NCBI GenBank assembly: GCA_900768245.1 | Contig: CAAGCE010000068.1 | Span: 1-31,805, forward strand | Source: Oscillospiraceae bacterium | GTDB taxonomy: Bacteria > Bacillota > Clostridia > Oscillospirales > Ruminococcaceae | Direction of reading: 5' to 3' | DNA: 31,805 bases | Made by a program: the position numbers and the translations under genes | Notes under the pieces: generated by a model | Seen by the model: only the letters and a program-made list of their open reading frames with translations | The model's database searches: none | Told to the model about the DNA's origin: nothing | In this document: one piece after another, positions 7,883 through 15,830 of the stretch | Layout: each line of letters begins with the position of its first letter | Numbering within the stretch: position 1 is the stretch's first letter

Positions 7883-8068
7883 ATGGCTAAAAAGGCAATG
7901 AAGCTTAAACAGCAGAAGACTCCTAAGTTTTCCACCAGAGCTTATAATAGATGCAAGATCTGCGGCAGACCTCATGCTTATCTGAGAAAATTCGGTATTT
8001 GCCGTATCTGCTTCAGAGAGCTGGCTCATAAGGGTCAGATCCCAGGCGTTAAGAAGGCAAGCTGGTAA
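7883..8068 (+). CDS. rpsZ: 30S ribosomal protein S14, zinc-binding type Z
   Basis: The 61-residue protein is the short, zinc-containing form of S14, a 30S head protein. The zinc ligands are C24, C27, C40 and C43 in RCKICGR...GICRICF. The long cysteine-free paralogue (rpsN) that some Firmicutes express under zinc limitation is not in this window. TAGGAGGG precedes the ATG. A 112-base structured gap follows before rpsH. Confidence 0.96.
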   Translation: MAKKAMKLKQQKTPKFSTRAYNRCKICGRPHAYLRKFGICRICFRELAHKGQIPGVKKASW

Positions 8069-8180
8069 GCTTGATCTGACGGCTGAAATTTTTGGATGGG
8101 GCAGCTGCTTTGAGCGGCAGGACTCCAAGTTAAGTTCTTTACAGTCCTTAACTAAAGTAATATAAGGAGGTTAACCAGGT
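8069..8180 (+). promoter_or_regulatory. Structured gap before rpsH
   Basis: The gap contains the hairpin AGTTAAG/CTTAACT at 8128-8153 and a GC-rich block GCAGCTGCTTTGAGCGGC just upstream that can also pair with itself. AAGGAGG at 8163-8170 is the rpsH ribosome-binding site. S8 represses the spc operon in E. coli by binding a message hairpin near this position, so an S8-binding role is possible but not shown. Confidence 0.35.
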
Positions 8181-8579
8181 ATGCAAATTACTGATACAAT
8201 TGCAGATATACTTACCAGAATTCGTAATGCTAATTCTGCTAAGCACGCAACAGTTGATGTGCCTGCTTCCAATATGAAGAAAGCTATCACTCAGATCCTC
8301 GTTGACGAGGGTTACCTCAAGAGCTATCAGATTATTGATGACGGCAAACAGGGCATCATCAGAATCACTCTCAAATATGGCGAGAACAAGTCACAGGTTA
8401 TCACAGGACTTCGCAGAGTTTCCAAGCCGGGTCTTCGTATTTACTCCAGCTGCGAGGATATGCCGAAGGTTATGAAGGGTCTCGGAATCGCTATCGTGTC
8501 TACATCTAAGGGTGTTATGACAGATAAGAAGGCAAGAGAACTCAATGTCGGCGGCGAAGTTCTTGCATTCGTATGGTAA
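8181..8579 (+). CDS. rpsH: 30S ribosomal protein S8
   Basis: S8 is a primary 16S rRNA-binding protein of the 30S platform and in E. coli the repressor of the spc operon. The 132-residue product begins MQITDTIADILTRIRNAN and ends with GEVLAFVW; the STSKGVMTDKKAREL block is the conserved RNA-binding C-terminal signature. AAGGAGG precedes the ATG. The next gene starts 13 bases after the stop. Confidence 0.97.
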   Translation: MQITDTIADILTRIRNANSAKHATVDVPASNMKKAITQILVDEGYLKSYQIIDDGKQGIIRITLKYGENKSQVITGLRRVSKPGLRIYSSCEDMPKVMKGLGIAIVSTSKGVMTDKKARELNVGGEVLAFVW

Positions 8580-8592
8580 GGAGGAACACATA

Positions 8593-9138
8593 ATGTCTAG
8601 AATTGGTAAAAAGCCGGTTAGTGTTCCTGCAGGCGTTGAAGTTAAACTCGACGGCACTACACTTACCGTTAAGGGACCTAAGGGTACTCTTACTGAAACT
8701 TTCAACAAGGATATGATCATCAAGGTTGAAGGTAACGAAATCATTGTTGAGCGTCCTTCCGAGGATAAGCTCCACAAGTCACTTCACGGTCTTACAAGAA
8801 CTCTTATCCACAACATGATCATCGGTGTTACTGAAGGCTATTCCAAGACTCTTGAAATCGAAGGTATCGGTTACCGTGCTGCTAAGCAGGGTACTAACCT
8901 CGTTATGAACCTTGGCTTCTCACACCAGGTCATCGTTGGCGAAACAGACGAGATCAAGCTCGATGTTCCTAACCCGAATACTGTTATTGTTAAGGGTATC
9001 GACAAGCAGAAGGTTGGTCAGTTCGCTGCTGAACTTCGTGAGAAGAGACCTCCTGAACCATATAAGGGCAAGGGTATCCGTTATTCCGGTGAACATATCA
9101 TCCGTAAGGAAGGTAAAGCCGGTAAGGGTAAGAAGTAA
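8593..9138 (+). CDS. rplF: 50S ribosomal protein L6
   Basis: L6 is located near the sarcin-ricin loop and factor-binding site. The 181-residue product begins MSRIGKKPVSVPAGVEV and ends with the signature RPPEPYKGKGIRYSGEHI followed by a lysine-rich tail. The frame could extend 16 codons into rpsH, but the ATG at 8593 has TAAGGAGG at normal distance and gives the family N-terminus. A 99-base gap with a hairpin (AGCC/GGCT near 9191-9206) follows. Confidence 0.97.
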   Translation: MSRIGKKPVSVPAGVEVKLDGTTLTVKGPKGTLTETFNKDMIIKVEGNEIIVERPSEDKLHKSLHGLTRTLIHNMIIGVTEGYSKTLEIEGIGYRAAKQGTNLVMNLGFSHQVIVGETDEIKLDVPNPNTVIVKGIDKQKVGQFAAELREKRPPEPYKGKGIRYSGEHIIRKEGKAGKGKK

Positions 9139-9237
9139 TCTTACTTTTGTATTTAATAAGATCCTATTATTATGTAGAGGAATGGGACAGCCTGAAAGAC
9201 GGCTACTATTCTTCAGTTAAAAAAGGAGTGAAAATTA

Positions 9238-9597
9238 ATGGTTAAGCAGATTAACAGAAAGGCTAACAGAGCTAAGAGACAGACTCGTGTACGTGCTAAG
9301 ATCAGCGGTACAGCAGCTTGTCCGAGACTCAACGTTTTCCGTTCTTCCAAGCATATCTATGCTCAGATCATTGATGACGTTGCAGGCGTAACTCTCGTTT
9401 CTGCTTCTTCAATGGATAAGGACTTCTCCGGCAACGGCGGCAACAAGGAAGGCGCATTCAAGGTTGGCGAAATGATTGCTAAGAAGGCTCTCGAAAAGGG
9501 CATTAATGATGTTGTATTTGATCGTGCAGGTTTCCTCTATCACGGTAGAGTTGCAGAACTTGCTGACGGTGCAAGAAAAGGCGGTCTGAACTTCTAA
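9238..9597 (+). CDS. rplR: 50S ribosomal protein L18
   Basis: L18 binds 5S rRNA with L5 and links it to the central protuberance. The 119-residue product carries RVRAKISGTAACPRLNVFRS, KHIYAQIIDD and the C-terminal FDRAGFLYHGRVAELADGAR, all typical. AAAAGGAGTG precedes the ATG after a gap that contains a short GC hairpin. rpsE begins 34 bases after the stop. Confidence 0.97.
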   Translation: MVKQINRKANRAKRQTRVRAKISGTAACPRLNVFRSSKHIYAQIIDDVAGVTLVSASSMDKDFSGNGGNKEGAFKVGEMIAKKALEKGINDVVFDRAGFLYHGRVAELADGARKGGLNF

Positions 9598-9631
9598 GTT
9601 CGGAACCATTACAAACAAGGAGGTAATACTT

Positions 9632-10138
9632 TTGGCTAATGCTAAGATAGATGCTTCTGCACTTGAACTTTCCGAAAAGGTTGTTGCTATTAACAGAGTT
9701 TCAAAGACTGTTAAGGGCGGCCGTATCTTTAAATTCGCTGCACTTGTTGTTGTTGGCGACGGTAACGGCACAGTTGGTTTCGGTATGGGTAAATCAGGCG
9801 AAGTTCCTGATGCTATCCGTAAGGGTATCGAGGATGCTAAGAAGAATTTGATTAAAGTTTCTCTCAGAGGTACTTCAATTCCTCATGAGGTTATCGGAGA
9901 ATTTGGCGCTGGCAGAGTTCTTATGAAGCCTGCTGCTCCCGGTACCGGTGTTATCGCCGGCGGTCCTGTTCGTGCTGTTATCGAAATGGCAGGTATCAAG
10001 GACATCAGAACTAAGTCACTCCGTTCTAACAATGCGTGCAATGTTGTAAGAGCTACTATTAACGGTCTTGCAAGCTGCCGCAGCGCAAAGGAAGTTGCTG
10101 AAATCAGAGGCAAATCCGTAAAAGAAATTATTGGTTAA
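9632..10138 (+). CDS. rpsE: 30S ribosomal protein S5
   Basis: S5 lines the mRNA entry channel and influences translational accuracy; changes in it give spectinomycin resistance. The 168-residue product includes KVVAINRVSKTVKGGRIFKF (about residues 16-35), GFGMGKSGEVPDAIRKG and the glycine-rich PAAPGTGVIAGGPVRAV. The start is TTG at 9632, identified by AAGGAGG at 9617-9623 and the lack of any closer ATG or GTG. rpmD follows 14 bases later. Confidence 0.95.
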   Translation: MANAKIDASALELSEKVVAINRVSKTVKGGRIFKFAALVVVGDGNGTVGFGMGKSGEVPDAIRKGIEDAKKNLIKVSLRGTSIPHEVIGEFGAGRVLMKPAAPGTGVIAGGPVRAVIEMAGIKDIRTKSLRSNNACNVVRATINGLASCRSAKEVAEIRGKSVKEIIG

Positions 10139-10152
10139 GGAGGTCGCAGACA

Positions 10153-10329
10153 ATGGCACTTAAAATTAAACTCGCTAAGAGCCTTAACGGCTGCACTAAG
10201 CCGCAGATTGCTGTAGCTCATTCTCTCGGACTCCGTAAAGTCGGCGCTGAAACTGTTCAGCCTGATAATGATGCTACAAAGGGAAAGATTAATAAGATCT
10301 CTCACCTCGTAGAAGTAACCGAAGCATAA
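10153..10329 (+). CDS. rpmD: 50S ribosomal protein L30
   Basis: This 58-residue gene is short but complete. It begins MALKIKLAKSLNGCTKPQI and contains AHSLGLRKVGAETVQPDN, the L30 signature, in the normal place between rpsE and rplO. L30 is a small 50S protein on the solvent side of the subunit, near 5S rRNA and domain II of 23S rRNA. TAAGGAGGTCG, overlapping the end of rpsE, is a strong ribosome-binding site. Confidence 0.95.
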   Translation: MALKIKLAKSLNGCTKPQIAVAHSLGLRKVGAETVQPDNDATKGKINKISHLVEVTEA

Positions 10330-10354
10330 TTATTTGCAAGGAGGTGCGAAAACT

Positions 10355-10795
10355 ATGTATATTCATGAATTATCCCCTGCTGCAGGTTCTACTAAGGACG
10401 TTAAGAGAATAGGCAGAGGCCACGGCTCAGGCTGGGGCAAAACAGCAGGTAAGGGTCATAAAGGACAGAACGCTCGTTCAGGCGGCGGTGTTAGACCGGG
10501 CTTTGAAGGCGGTCAGATGCCTCTTCAGAGAAGAATCCCTAAGAGAGGCTTCAATAACATTTTCGCAGCTAAGCCGGTAGCAATTAATGTATCCGATCTT
10601 GAAGTTTTCACAGAAGGTACAGTAGTTGATACAGAGCTTCTCAAAGCTGCAGGTATCATCAAGAAGGCCGACAACGGTGTTAAGATCCTCGGTAACGGCG
10701 ATCTTACAAAAAATCTGACTGTTAAGGCAGCTGCTTTTTCAGCTTCAGCAAAAGAAAAAATCGAGAAGGCAGGCGGGAAGGCTGAGGTGATGTAA
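10355..10795 (+). CDS. rplO: 50S ribosomal protein L15
   Basis: L15 is a late-assembly 50S protein. The 146-residue product begins MYIHELSPAAGSTKD and has the glycine/arginine-rich block RIGRGHGSGWGKTAGKGHKG and FEGGQMPLQRRIPKRGF, typical of the family. A start seven codons upstream is in frame but is itself the ribosome-binding region; the ATG at 10355 is preceded by AAGGAGGTG. The secY GTG follows the stop by a single base. Confidence 0.97.
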   Translation: MYIHELSPAAGSTKDVKRIGRGHGSGWGKTAGKGHKGQNARSGGGVRPGFEGGQMPLQRRIPKRGFNNIFAAKPVAINVSDLEVFTEGTVVDTELLKAAGIIKKADNGVKILGNGDLTKNLTVKAAAFSASAKEKIEKAGGKAEVM

Positions 10796-10796
10796 T

Positions 10797-12101
10797 GTGT
10801 TTACAACCTTCAGAAACGCTTGGAAGGTTCCTGAATTAAGGAATAAAATCCTTTACACATTATTGATCATTCTCATCTACCGAATCGGTTGTCATATACC
10901 GGTTCCTTTCCTCGATACCACGGTTCTTGGTTCAATGATTTCAGATGGCGGCAGCTTCCTGAGCTATATGGATATACTCTCCGGCGGTGCGCTGTCAAAA
11001 GGAACATTATTTGCATTGGCAATTCAGCCGTATATCAACGCTTCGATCATTGTTCAGCTTCTTACTTATGCTCTCCCTCCGCTGGAAAATCTCCAGAAGG
11101 AAGGCGAAGAAGGCAGAAAGAAGCTTAATATGATAACAAGCTTTGTTTCGCTGGGTATCGCTTTGATAATGTCTTATGCGTACTATGTAACTCAGCGTAA
11201 TAACGGTGCTGTACTTTACACCAGCGGCGCTGCAGGCGTGTTTACTGCGATCGTAATTATTGCAGCATTTACAGCAGGTGCAAGCCTTGTTGTATGGCTC
11301 GGCAACAGAATCAACGATAAGGGCATTGGCAACGGTATCTCCATGATCCTCTTTGCAGGCATCGTTTCAAGAGGCCCTTCAAGCGTCCTCTCCATGTTCG
11401 AGCTTATTAAATCAGACAAGAAGTATATCTTAATCGTTCCTATTGTACTGATCGTTTTCGTCGCTATGATCGGTTTCATCGTTTTCATGAACGAATCAGA
11501 AAGACGTATTCCAATTCAGTATGCTAAGCGTGTTGTCGGCAGAAAACAGTACGGCGGTCAGAATACTCATATTCCGATCAAGGTTGCAATGAGCGGCGTT
11601 ATGCCTATCATCTTCGCAATGGCTATTATGTCCCTGCCTTCAACTCTTGAATTGTTCATCAAGCCTGCTGCTGAGCCTGATGGCTTCTGGCAGAAATTCT
11701 ATGCCGGATTTGTTCACTTCTTCAGCTACACAAGCGGCTGGTACGCAATTATCTATTTTGTTCTGATCATTGCATTCAACTATTTCTATGTTGCTATGCA
11801 GTACAACCCAATTGAGATTGCAAATAATCTTCGTCAGAACAACGGTGGTATCCCGGGTATCAGACCCGGTAAGCCTACAAGCGATTATATCCAGAGAGTT
11901 CTTTCTAAGATCACTCTCATCGGTGCCGTTTTCCTCGGCGTGATCGCTATTTTCCCGATTCTCACAAACCTTGCTATGCCGCAGCTCAACATTGCTATGG
12001 GCGGTACTTCTATTCTCATCATCGTAAGCGTTGTTCTTGAAACAGGAAGAACTCTTGAATCACAGATGATGATGCGTCACCACAAAGGTTTCCTTGAATA
12101 A
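10797..12101 (+). CDS. secY: Protein translocase subunit SecY
   Basis: SecY is the channel of the Sec translocon that exports and inserts proteins in the cytoplasmic membrane. The 434-residue product has about ten hydrophobic segments. Recognisable blocks are YRIGCHIPVPF in the first membrane segment region, GGALSKGTLFALAIQPYI in the plug/TM2 region, and ERRIPIQYAKR in a cytoplasmic loop. The start is GTG at 10797; an overlapping ATG at 10795 gives a frame that stops quickly. GAGGTGA at 10784-10790 is the ribosome-binding site, inside the end of rplO, suggesting coupling. Confidence 0.97.
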   Translation: MFTTFRNAWKVPELRNKILYTLLIILIYRIGCHIPVPFLDTTVLGSMISDGGSFLSYMDILSGGALSKGTLFALAIQPYINASIIVQLLTYALPPLENLQKEGEEGRKKLNMITSFVSLGIALIMSYAYYVTQRNNGAVLYTSGAAGVFTAIVIIAAFTAGASLVVWLGNRINDKGIGNGISMILFAGIVSRGPSSVLSMFELIKSDKKYILIVPIVLIVFVAMIGFIVFMNESERRIPIQYAKRVVGRKQYGGQNTHIPIKVAMSGVMPIIFAMAIMSLPSTLELFIKPAAEPDGFWQKFYAGFVHFFSYTSGWYAIIYFVLIIAFNYFYVAMQYNPIEIANNLRQNNGGIPGIRPGKPTSDYIQRVLSKITLIGAVFLGVIAIFPILTNLAMPQLNIAMGGTSILIIVSVVLETGRTLESQMMMRHHKGFLE

Positions 12102-12121
12102 TCAAAACCGTATATGCTTTA

Positions 12122-12146
12122 TTAGGAATTGAAGAGCTGTTCCTAA
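12122..12146 (+). promoter_or_regulatory. Hairpin between secY and adk
   Basis: TTAGGAA (12122-12128) pairs with TTCCTAA (12140-12146) around an 11-base loop. No T run follows, so it is unlikely to terminate. It could mark message processing between secY and adk. Confidence 0.35.
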
Positions 12147-12172
12147 CTAATATGAAAGGAAGGTCAATCAAT

Positions 12173-12805
12173 ATGAACTTAATTTTACTGGGCGCTCCCG
12201 GTGCCGGAAAAGGCACACAGGCAGAAGTAATCAGCGAAAAGCTTTCTATCCCTCAGATCTCCACAGGCAATATCCTTCGTGAGGCTGTTAAAAACGGTAC
12301 TGAGTGCGGTATCAAAGCTAAAAGTTTCATGGAGAGCGGCGCTCTCGTTCCTGATGAAGTTGTTATCGGTATTCTTAAAGACAGGATCGCTGAGGACGAC
12401 TGCAAAAATGGTTTTATCCTCGACGGTTTCCCAAGAACTGTTCCGCAGGCTGAAGCTCTTGAAAAGATGGGCGTGAATATCGACAAGGTTCTCTCAATTG
12501 ATGTTGAGGACGCTGCTATTCAGGCAAGAATTTCAGGCAGACGTGTGTGTGAAAAGTGCGGTGCTTCTTATCACATTCAGTATAATCCTACCAAGGTTGA
12601 GGGTATCTGCGATAAGTGCGGCGGAAACGCTGTTCAGCGTAAGGACGATGCTCCGGAAACTGTTATCAAAAGACTCAAGACCTATCACGTTCAGACTGCT
12701 CCTCTCGCTGATTTCTATGCTGAAAGAGGCAAGCTTGTAAGAGTTAAGGGTCAGGACGGCGTTGCTGAAACATCGAAGCTCGTTTTAGAAGCTCTTAATG
12801 CTTAA
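12173..12805 (+). CDS. adk: Adenylate kinase
   Basis: Adenylate kinase interconverts ATP + AMP and two ADP in the cytoplasm. The 210-residue product has the P-loop GAPGAGKGT (7-15), DGFPR (84-88) and a long-form LID with four cysteines, C126, C129, C146 and C149, which bind zinc in Gram-positive homologues. An upstream in-frame ATG would add seven residues, but AAAGGAAGG precedes the ATG at 12173, which gives the standard MNLILLGAPG start. It lies between secY and map as in many Firmicutes. Confidence 0.97.
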   Translation: MNLILLGAPGAGKGTQAEVISEKLSIPQISTGNILREAVKNGTECGIKAKSFMESGALVPDEVVIGILKDRIAEDDCKNGFILDGFPRTVPQAEALEKMGVNIDKVLSIDVEDAAIQARISGRRVCEKCGASYHIQYNPTKVEGICDKCGGNAVQRKDDAPETVIKRLKTYHVQTAPLADFYAERGKLVRVKGQDGVAETSKLVLEALNA

Positions 12806-12816
12806 GGCGAAACCAA

Positions 12817-13575
12817 ATGATTAATGTTAAATCCAAAACCGAACTGGAGAAAATGCGCAAGGCCGGTATTATTACAGGCAACGCTCTCCACTACGGCGGT
12901 CAATCTATAAAAGTCGGTATGTCAACTTACGAGCTTGACAAGATCATTCACGATTATATCGTTAAGAATGGAGCTAAGCCTTCATTCCTGGGTTACGGCG
13001 GTTTCCCCGGCTCAGCTTGTATTTCAATTAACGATCAGGTCATTCATGGCATTCCTTCAAAAAAGAAGATAATCCATGACGGTGATATTGTCAGCATTGA
13101 CGTTGGTGCTTATATCGACGGTTTTCACGGGGATTCAGCTTATACCTTCCCTGTGGGTAATGTTTCAGAGGAAACTTTGCAGCTTCTTAAAGTTACTAAC
13201 GAAAGCCTTTACAAAGGTATTGAACAGGCTATCGTAGGAAACCGTGTCGGCGATGTGAGCCATGCGGTCGAGGAGCACGTTGTTTCTTATGGATACGGCA
13301 TAGTCAAGCAGTATGTCGGTCATGGAGTCGGAAGAAATCTTCACGAGTCACCTGAAGTCCCCAACTTCGGACGCAGCGGACACGGTCCAAGACTTGTTGC
13401 TGGTATGGCTATCGCTATCGAACCGATGATCAATGCGGTCGGAGAGGACGTTAAGGTCCTTTCGGACGGCTGGACTGTATTGACCAAGTCCGGTTCACCA
13501 TCAGCTCATTTTGAGCATACTATCGCAGTTACACCCGATGGTCCGGTGATTTTGACAAAACCGACTATCATCTGA
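12817..13575 (+). CDS. map: Type I methionine aminopeptidase
   Basis: This enzyme removes the initiator methionine from new proteins. The 252-residue product contains the full metal-binding set at the expected spacing: D95, D106, H169, E202 and E233, plus the substrate histidine in HGIPS (H77). It has no N-terminal zinc extension, so it is the short bacterial type. The ATG follows adk by 11 bases with only a weak AAGGCG site, so translation may depend on coupling with adk. Confidence 0.96.
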   Translation: MINVKSKTELEKMRKAGIITGNALHYGGQSIKVGMSTYELDKIIHDYIVKNGAKPSFLGYGGFPGSACISINDQVIHGIPSKKKIIHDGDIVSIDVGAYIDGFHGDSAYTFPVGNVSEETLQLLKVTNESLYKGIEQAIVGNRVGDVSHAVEEHVVSYGYGIVKQYVGHGVGRNLHESPEVPNFGRSGHGPRLVAGMAIAIEPMINAVGEDVKVLSDGWTVLTKSGSPSAHFEHTIAVTPDGPVILTKPTII

Positions 13576-13589
13576 AAAGGAGTATAGCT

Positions 13590-13865
13590 GTGGAAGCAAA
13601 ACTCGGAATGGTTGTCAGGTCTATTGCAGGTCACGATCAGGGTAATTTCCTGGTTATCACCGCAATCGAAGATGATTTTGCTTACATTGCGGACGGAAAA
13701 GAGCGAAAGCTCGATTCTCCCAAAAAAAAGCGTTTAAAACATCTCAGATTTACCAATACTGTTATAGATACAGACAATCTGACAGATAAGGGATTAAGAC
13801 GTTTTATTTCGGACTACACCGAAAAGACCGTCGGAAGCTCTAAAACCCAAAATCCTGATATCTAA
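13590..13865 (+). CDS. KOW domain-containing RNA-binding protein, L14e-like
   Basis: The 91-residue product opens with a KOW-like beta-barrel (about residues 4-45, GMVVRSIAGHDQGNFLVITA) and a basic stretch SPKKKRLKHLRFTN. Proteins of this kind sit between map and infA in many Clostridia and resemble the start of archaeal/eukaryotic L14e, so a ribosome-associated or rRNA-binding role is likely. The exact function is not established. The start is GTG at 13590 after AAAAGGAG. infA follows 14 bases later. Confidence 0.85.
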   Translation: MEAKLGMVVRSIAGHDQGNFLVITAIEDDFAYIADGKERKLDSPKKKRLKHLRFTNTVIDTDNLTDKGLRRFISDYTEKTVGSSKTQNPDI

Positions 13866-13879
13866 AAGGAGGCATATGC

Positions 13880-14098
13880 TTGTCTAAGGAAGATGTTATT
13901 GAGATTGAAGGTACAGTAATCGACGCTCTCCCGAATGCAATGTTCCAGGTCGAACTTGCAAACGGTCATCAGATTCTTGCTCATGTTTCCGGTAAGCTCA
14001 GAATGAACTACATTCGTATTGTTCCGGGCGATAAGGTTACAGTTGAGATGTCGCCATATGACCTCTCAAAAGGCAGAATTACTTGGAGAGCAAAGTAA
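13880..14098 (+). CDS. infA: Translation initiation factor IF-1
   Basis: IF-1 occupies the 30S A site during initiation. The 72-residue product is a single S1/OB fold with EIEGTVIDALPNAMFQVEL, HISG-like HVSGKLRMNYIRI and PGDKVTVEMSPYDLSKGRI, all standard. The start is TTG at 13880: AAAAGGAGG lies upstream, and the nearer ATG at 13876 is in a frame that stops after three codons. It is followed by rpmJ. Confidence 0.96.
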   Translation: MSKEDVIEIEGTVIDALPNAMFQVELANGHQILAHVSGKLRMNYIRIVPGDKVTVEMSPYDLSKGRITWRAK

Positions 14099-14124
14099 AA
14101 GTCTTGTAGAAGGAGGTATTTATC

Positions 14125-14238
14125 ATGAAAGTAAGACCTTCAGTTAAGCCTATCTGCGAAAAATGCAAGGTTATTAAAAGAAAAGGCAAGATTATGGTTA
14201 TCTGCTCTAACCCTAAGCATAAACAGCGTCAGGGCTAA
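14125..14238 (+). CDS. rpmJ: 50S ribosomal protein L36 (zinc type)
   Basis: The 37-residue gene starts MKVRPSVKPICEKCKVIKRK and ends NPKHKQRQG, an exact match to L36. C11, C14, C27 and H32 form the zinc site of the cysteine-containing form. AGAAGGAGG precedes the ATG by a normal distance. It lies in its usual place between infA and rpsM. Confidence 0.96.
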   Translation: MKVRPSVKPICEKCKVIKRKGKIMVICSNPKHKQRQG

Positions 14239-14295
14239 GATCATCATAGTTTTCTGAAATGTAAGTTTGAAATCCAATATGGAGGTGTTTTATAA

Positions 14296-14664
14296 ATGGC
14301 ACGTATTGCCGGCGTTGACCTTCCAAAAGATAAGAGAATCGAAATCGGTCTCACATACATCTACGGAATCGGTCGTAAATCTGCTGATGTTATTCTCGCA
14401 AACACAGGTGTAAACCCTGATATCAGAGTTAAGGATCTGTCTGAGGATGACCTCGCAAAGCTCCGTGAATATATTGATCATCACTTTATCGTTGAAGGCG
14501 ACCTCAGAAGAAATGTTGCTCTCAACATCAAGCGTCTTGTTGAAATCGGCTGTTACAGAGGCGTTCGTCACAGAAAGGGTCTCCCTGTAAGAGGTCAGAG
14601 ATCTAAGACTAACGCAAGAACTCGTAAGGGTCCTGTTAAGACAATCGCTAACAAGAAGAAGTAA
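14296..14664 (+). CDS. rpsM: 30S ribosomal protein S13
   Basis: S13 is in the 30S head, contacts S19 and L5 and forms an inter-subunit bridge. The 122-residue product begins MARIAGVDLPKDKRIEIGLT and ends with the basic RGLPVRGQRTKTNART-like block (RHRKGLPVRGQRSKTNAR), both diagnostic. TGGAGGTG precedes the ATG. rpsK begins 14 bases after the stop. Confidence 0.97.
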   Translation: MARIAGVDLPKDKRIEIGLTYIYGIGRKSADVILANTGVNPDIRVKDLSEDDLAKLREYIDHHFIVEGDLRRNVALNIKRLVEIGCYRGVRHRKGLPVRGQRSKTNARTRKGPVKTIANKKK

Positions 14665-14678
14665 GGAGGGAATGAACA

Positions 14679-15080
14679 ATGGCTCAGGTTAAAGGCAAGA
14701 AGGCAGTCGTAAGACGTCGTCGTGAGCGTAAGAACATTGAAAATGGTGCTGTTCATATCCAGTCCACTTTCAACAACACTATTGTTACTATTACTGATAC
14801 TCAGGGTAACGCAATTTCATGGGCATCTGCAGGCGGATTAGGCTTCAGAGGTTCTAAGAAATCTACTCCATTCGCTGCACAGACTGCTGCAGAAACAGCT
14901 GCTAAGGCTGCTATGGATCACGGTCTTAAGAGCGTTGAAGTTTACGTTAAGGGACCGGGTGCAGGACGTGAAGCTGCTATCAGAGCTTTACAGACTGTTG
15001 GTCTTGAAGTTAAGCTTATCAAGGACGTTACACCAATTCCTCATAATGGTTGCCGTCCTCCAAAGAGACGTCGTGTGTAG
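14679..15080 (+). CDS. rpsK: 30S ribosomal protein S11
   Basis: S11 forms part of the 30S platform near the E site. The 133-residue product has GAVHIQSTFNNTIVTITD, GFRGSKKSTPFAAQTAAE and the C-terminal VTPIPHNGCRPPKRRRV, all strongly conserved. AAGGAGGG precedes the ATG. The 86-base gap that follows contains a small hairpin (ACGGA/TCCGT at 15122-15134) before rpsD. Confidence 0.97.
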   Translation: MAQVKGKKAVVRRRRERKNIENGAVHIQSTFNNTIVTITDTQGNAISWASAGGLGFRGSKKSTPFAAQTAAETAAKAAMDHGLKSVEVYVKGPGAGREAAIRALQTVGLEVKLIKDVTPIPHNGCRPPKRRRV

Positions 15081-15166
15081 TTTCTACATTTTATACGATC
15101 TTTTATATGTATAATCATTTTACGGAAAATCCGTTCTTTAAAATACCAATGGAGGTGTAATTCTAA

Positions 15167-15763
15167 ATGGCAGTTAATAAGGATCCTATCCTGAAAAAGT
15201 GCAGATACTTAGGAATCAGCCCTATGGTTATGGGTATTTCTAAGTCATCAAATAGAAATCCTAACGCTAACAACCGTAAGAAGGTTTCTGAATACGGTAT
15301 GCAGCTCAAGGAAAAGCAGAAGCTTAAATTCATCTACGGTGTTCTTGAAAAGCCGTTCTATCACTATTTCGAAATTGCTGAAAAGATGGAGGGCAAGACA
15401 GGTGATAACCTCATTACTGTTCTCGAATCAAGACTTGATAACATCGTTTTCAGAATGGGTCTCGCTCTCACAAGACGTGAAGCAAGACAGCTCGTTAACC
15501 ACAGACATTTCACTGTAAACGGTGAAAGAGTTAATATCCCTTCTTACAGAGTTAAGGAAGGCGACGTTATCGCTCTTTACGAAGGCAGCAGATCAAGCGC
15601 AAAGTTCAAGGACATTGTTGAGCAGACTAACGGTCGTGTTGTTCCTACATGGCTTGATGCTAATAAAGAGAACTTCTCCGCTAAGGTTGTTCGTATGCCT
15701 AAGGCAGAAGACCTTGATTATGAGGTTGAAGCACATCTTATCGTCGAGTTGTACTCCAAGTAA
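15167..15763 (+). CDS. rpsD: 30S ribosomal protein S4
   Basis: S4 is a primary 16S rRNA-binding assembly protein, also involved in accuracy and in autoregulation in several bacteria. The 198-residue product contains the S4 RNA-binding domain with RLDNIVFRMGLALTRREARQLVNHRHFTVNG split across about residues 89-119. Its N-terminus keeps only one cysteine (C12), so it is not the zinc-binding form. TGGAGGTG precedes the ATG. A gap of 67 bases separates it from rpoA. Confidence 0.96.
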   Translation: MAVNKDPILKKCRYLGISPMVMGISKSSNRNPNANNRKKVSEYGMQLKEKQKLKFIYGVLEKPFYHYFEIAEKMEGKTGDNLITVLESRLDNIVFRMGLALTRREARQLVNHRHFTVNGERVNIPSYRVKEGDVIALYEGSRSSAKFKDIVEQTNGRVVPTWLDANKENFSAKVVRMPKAEDLDYEVEAHLIVELYSK

Positions 15764-15830
15764 TAGACTTTGTGTTGTATATCTCTTTATACATTCACTG
15801 TCCGCAATGCGAATATAGGAGGGTTTTATA

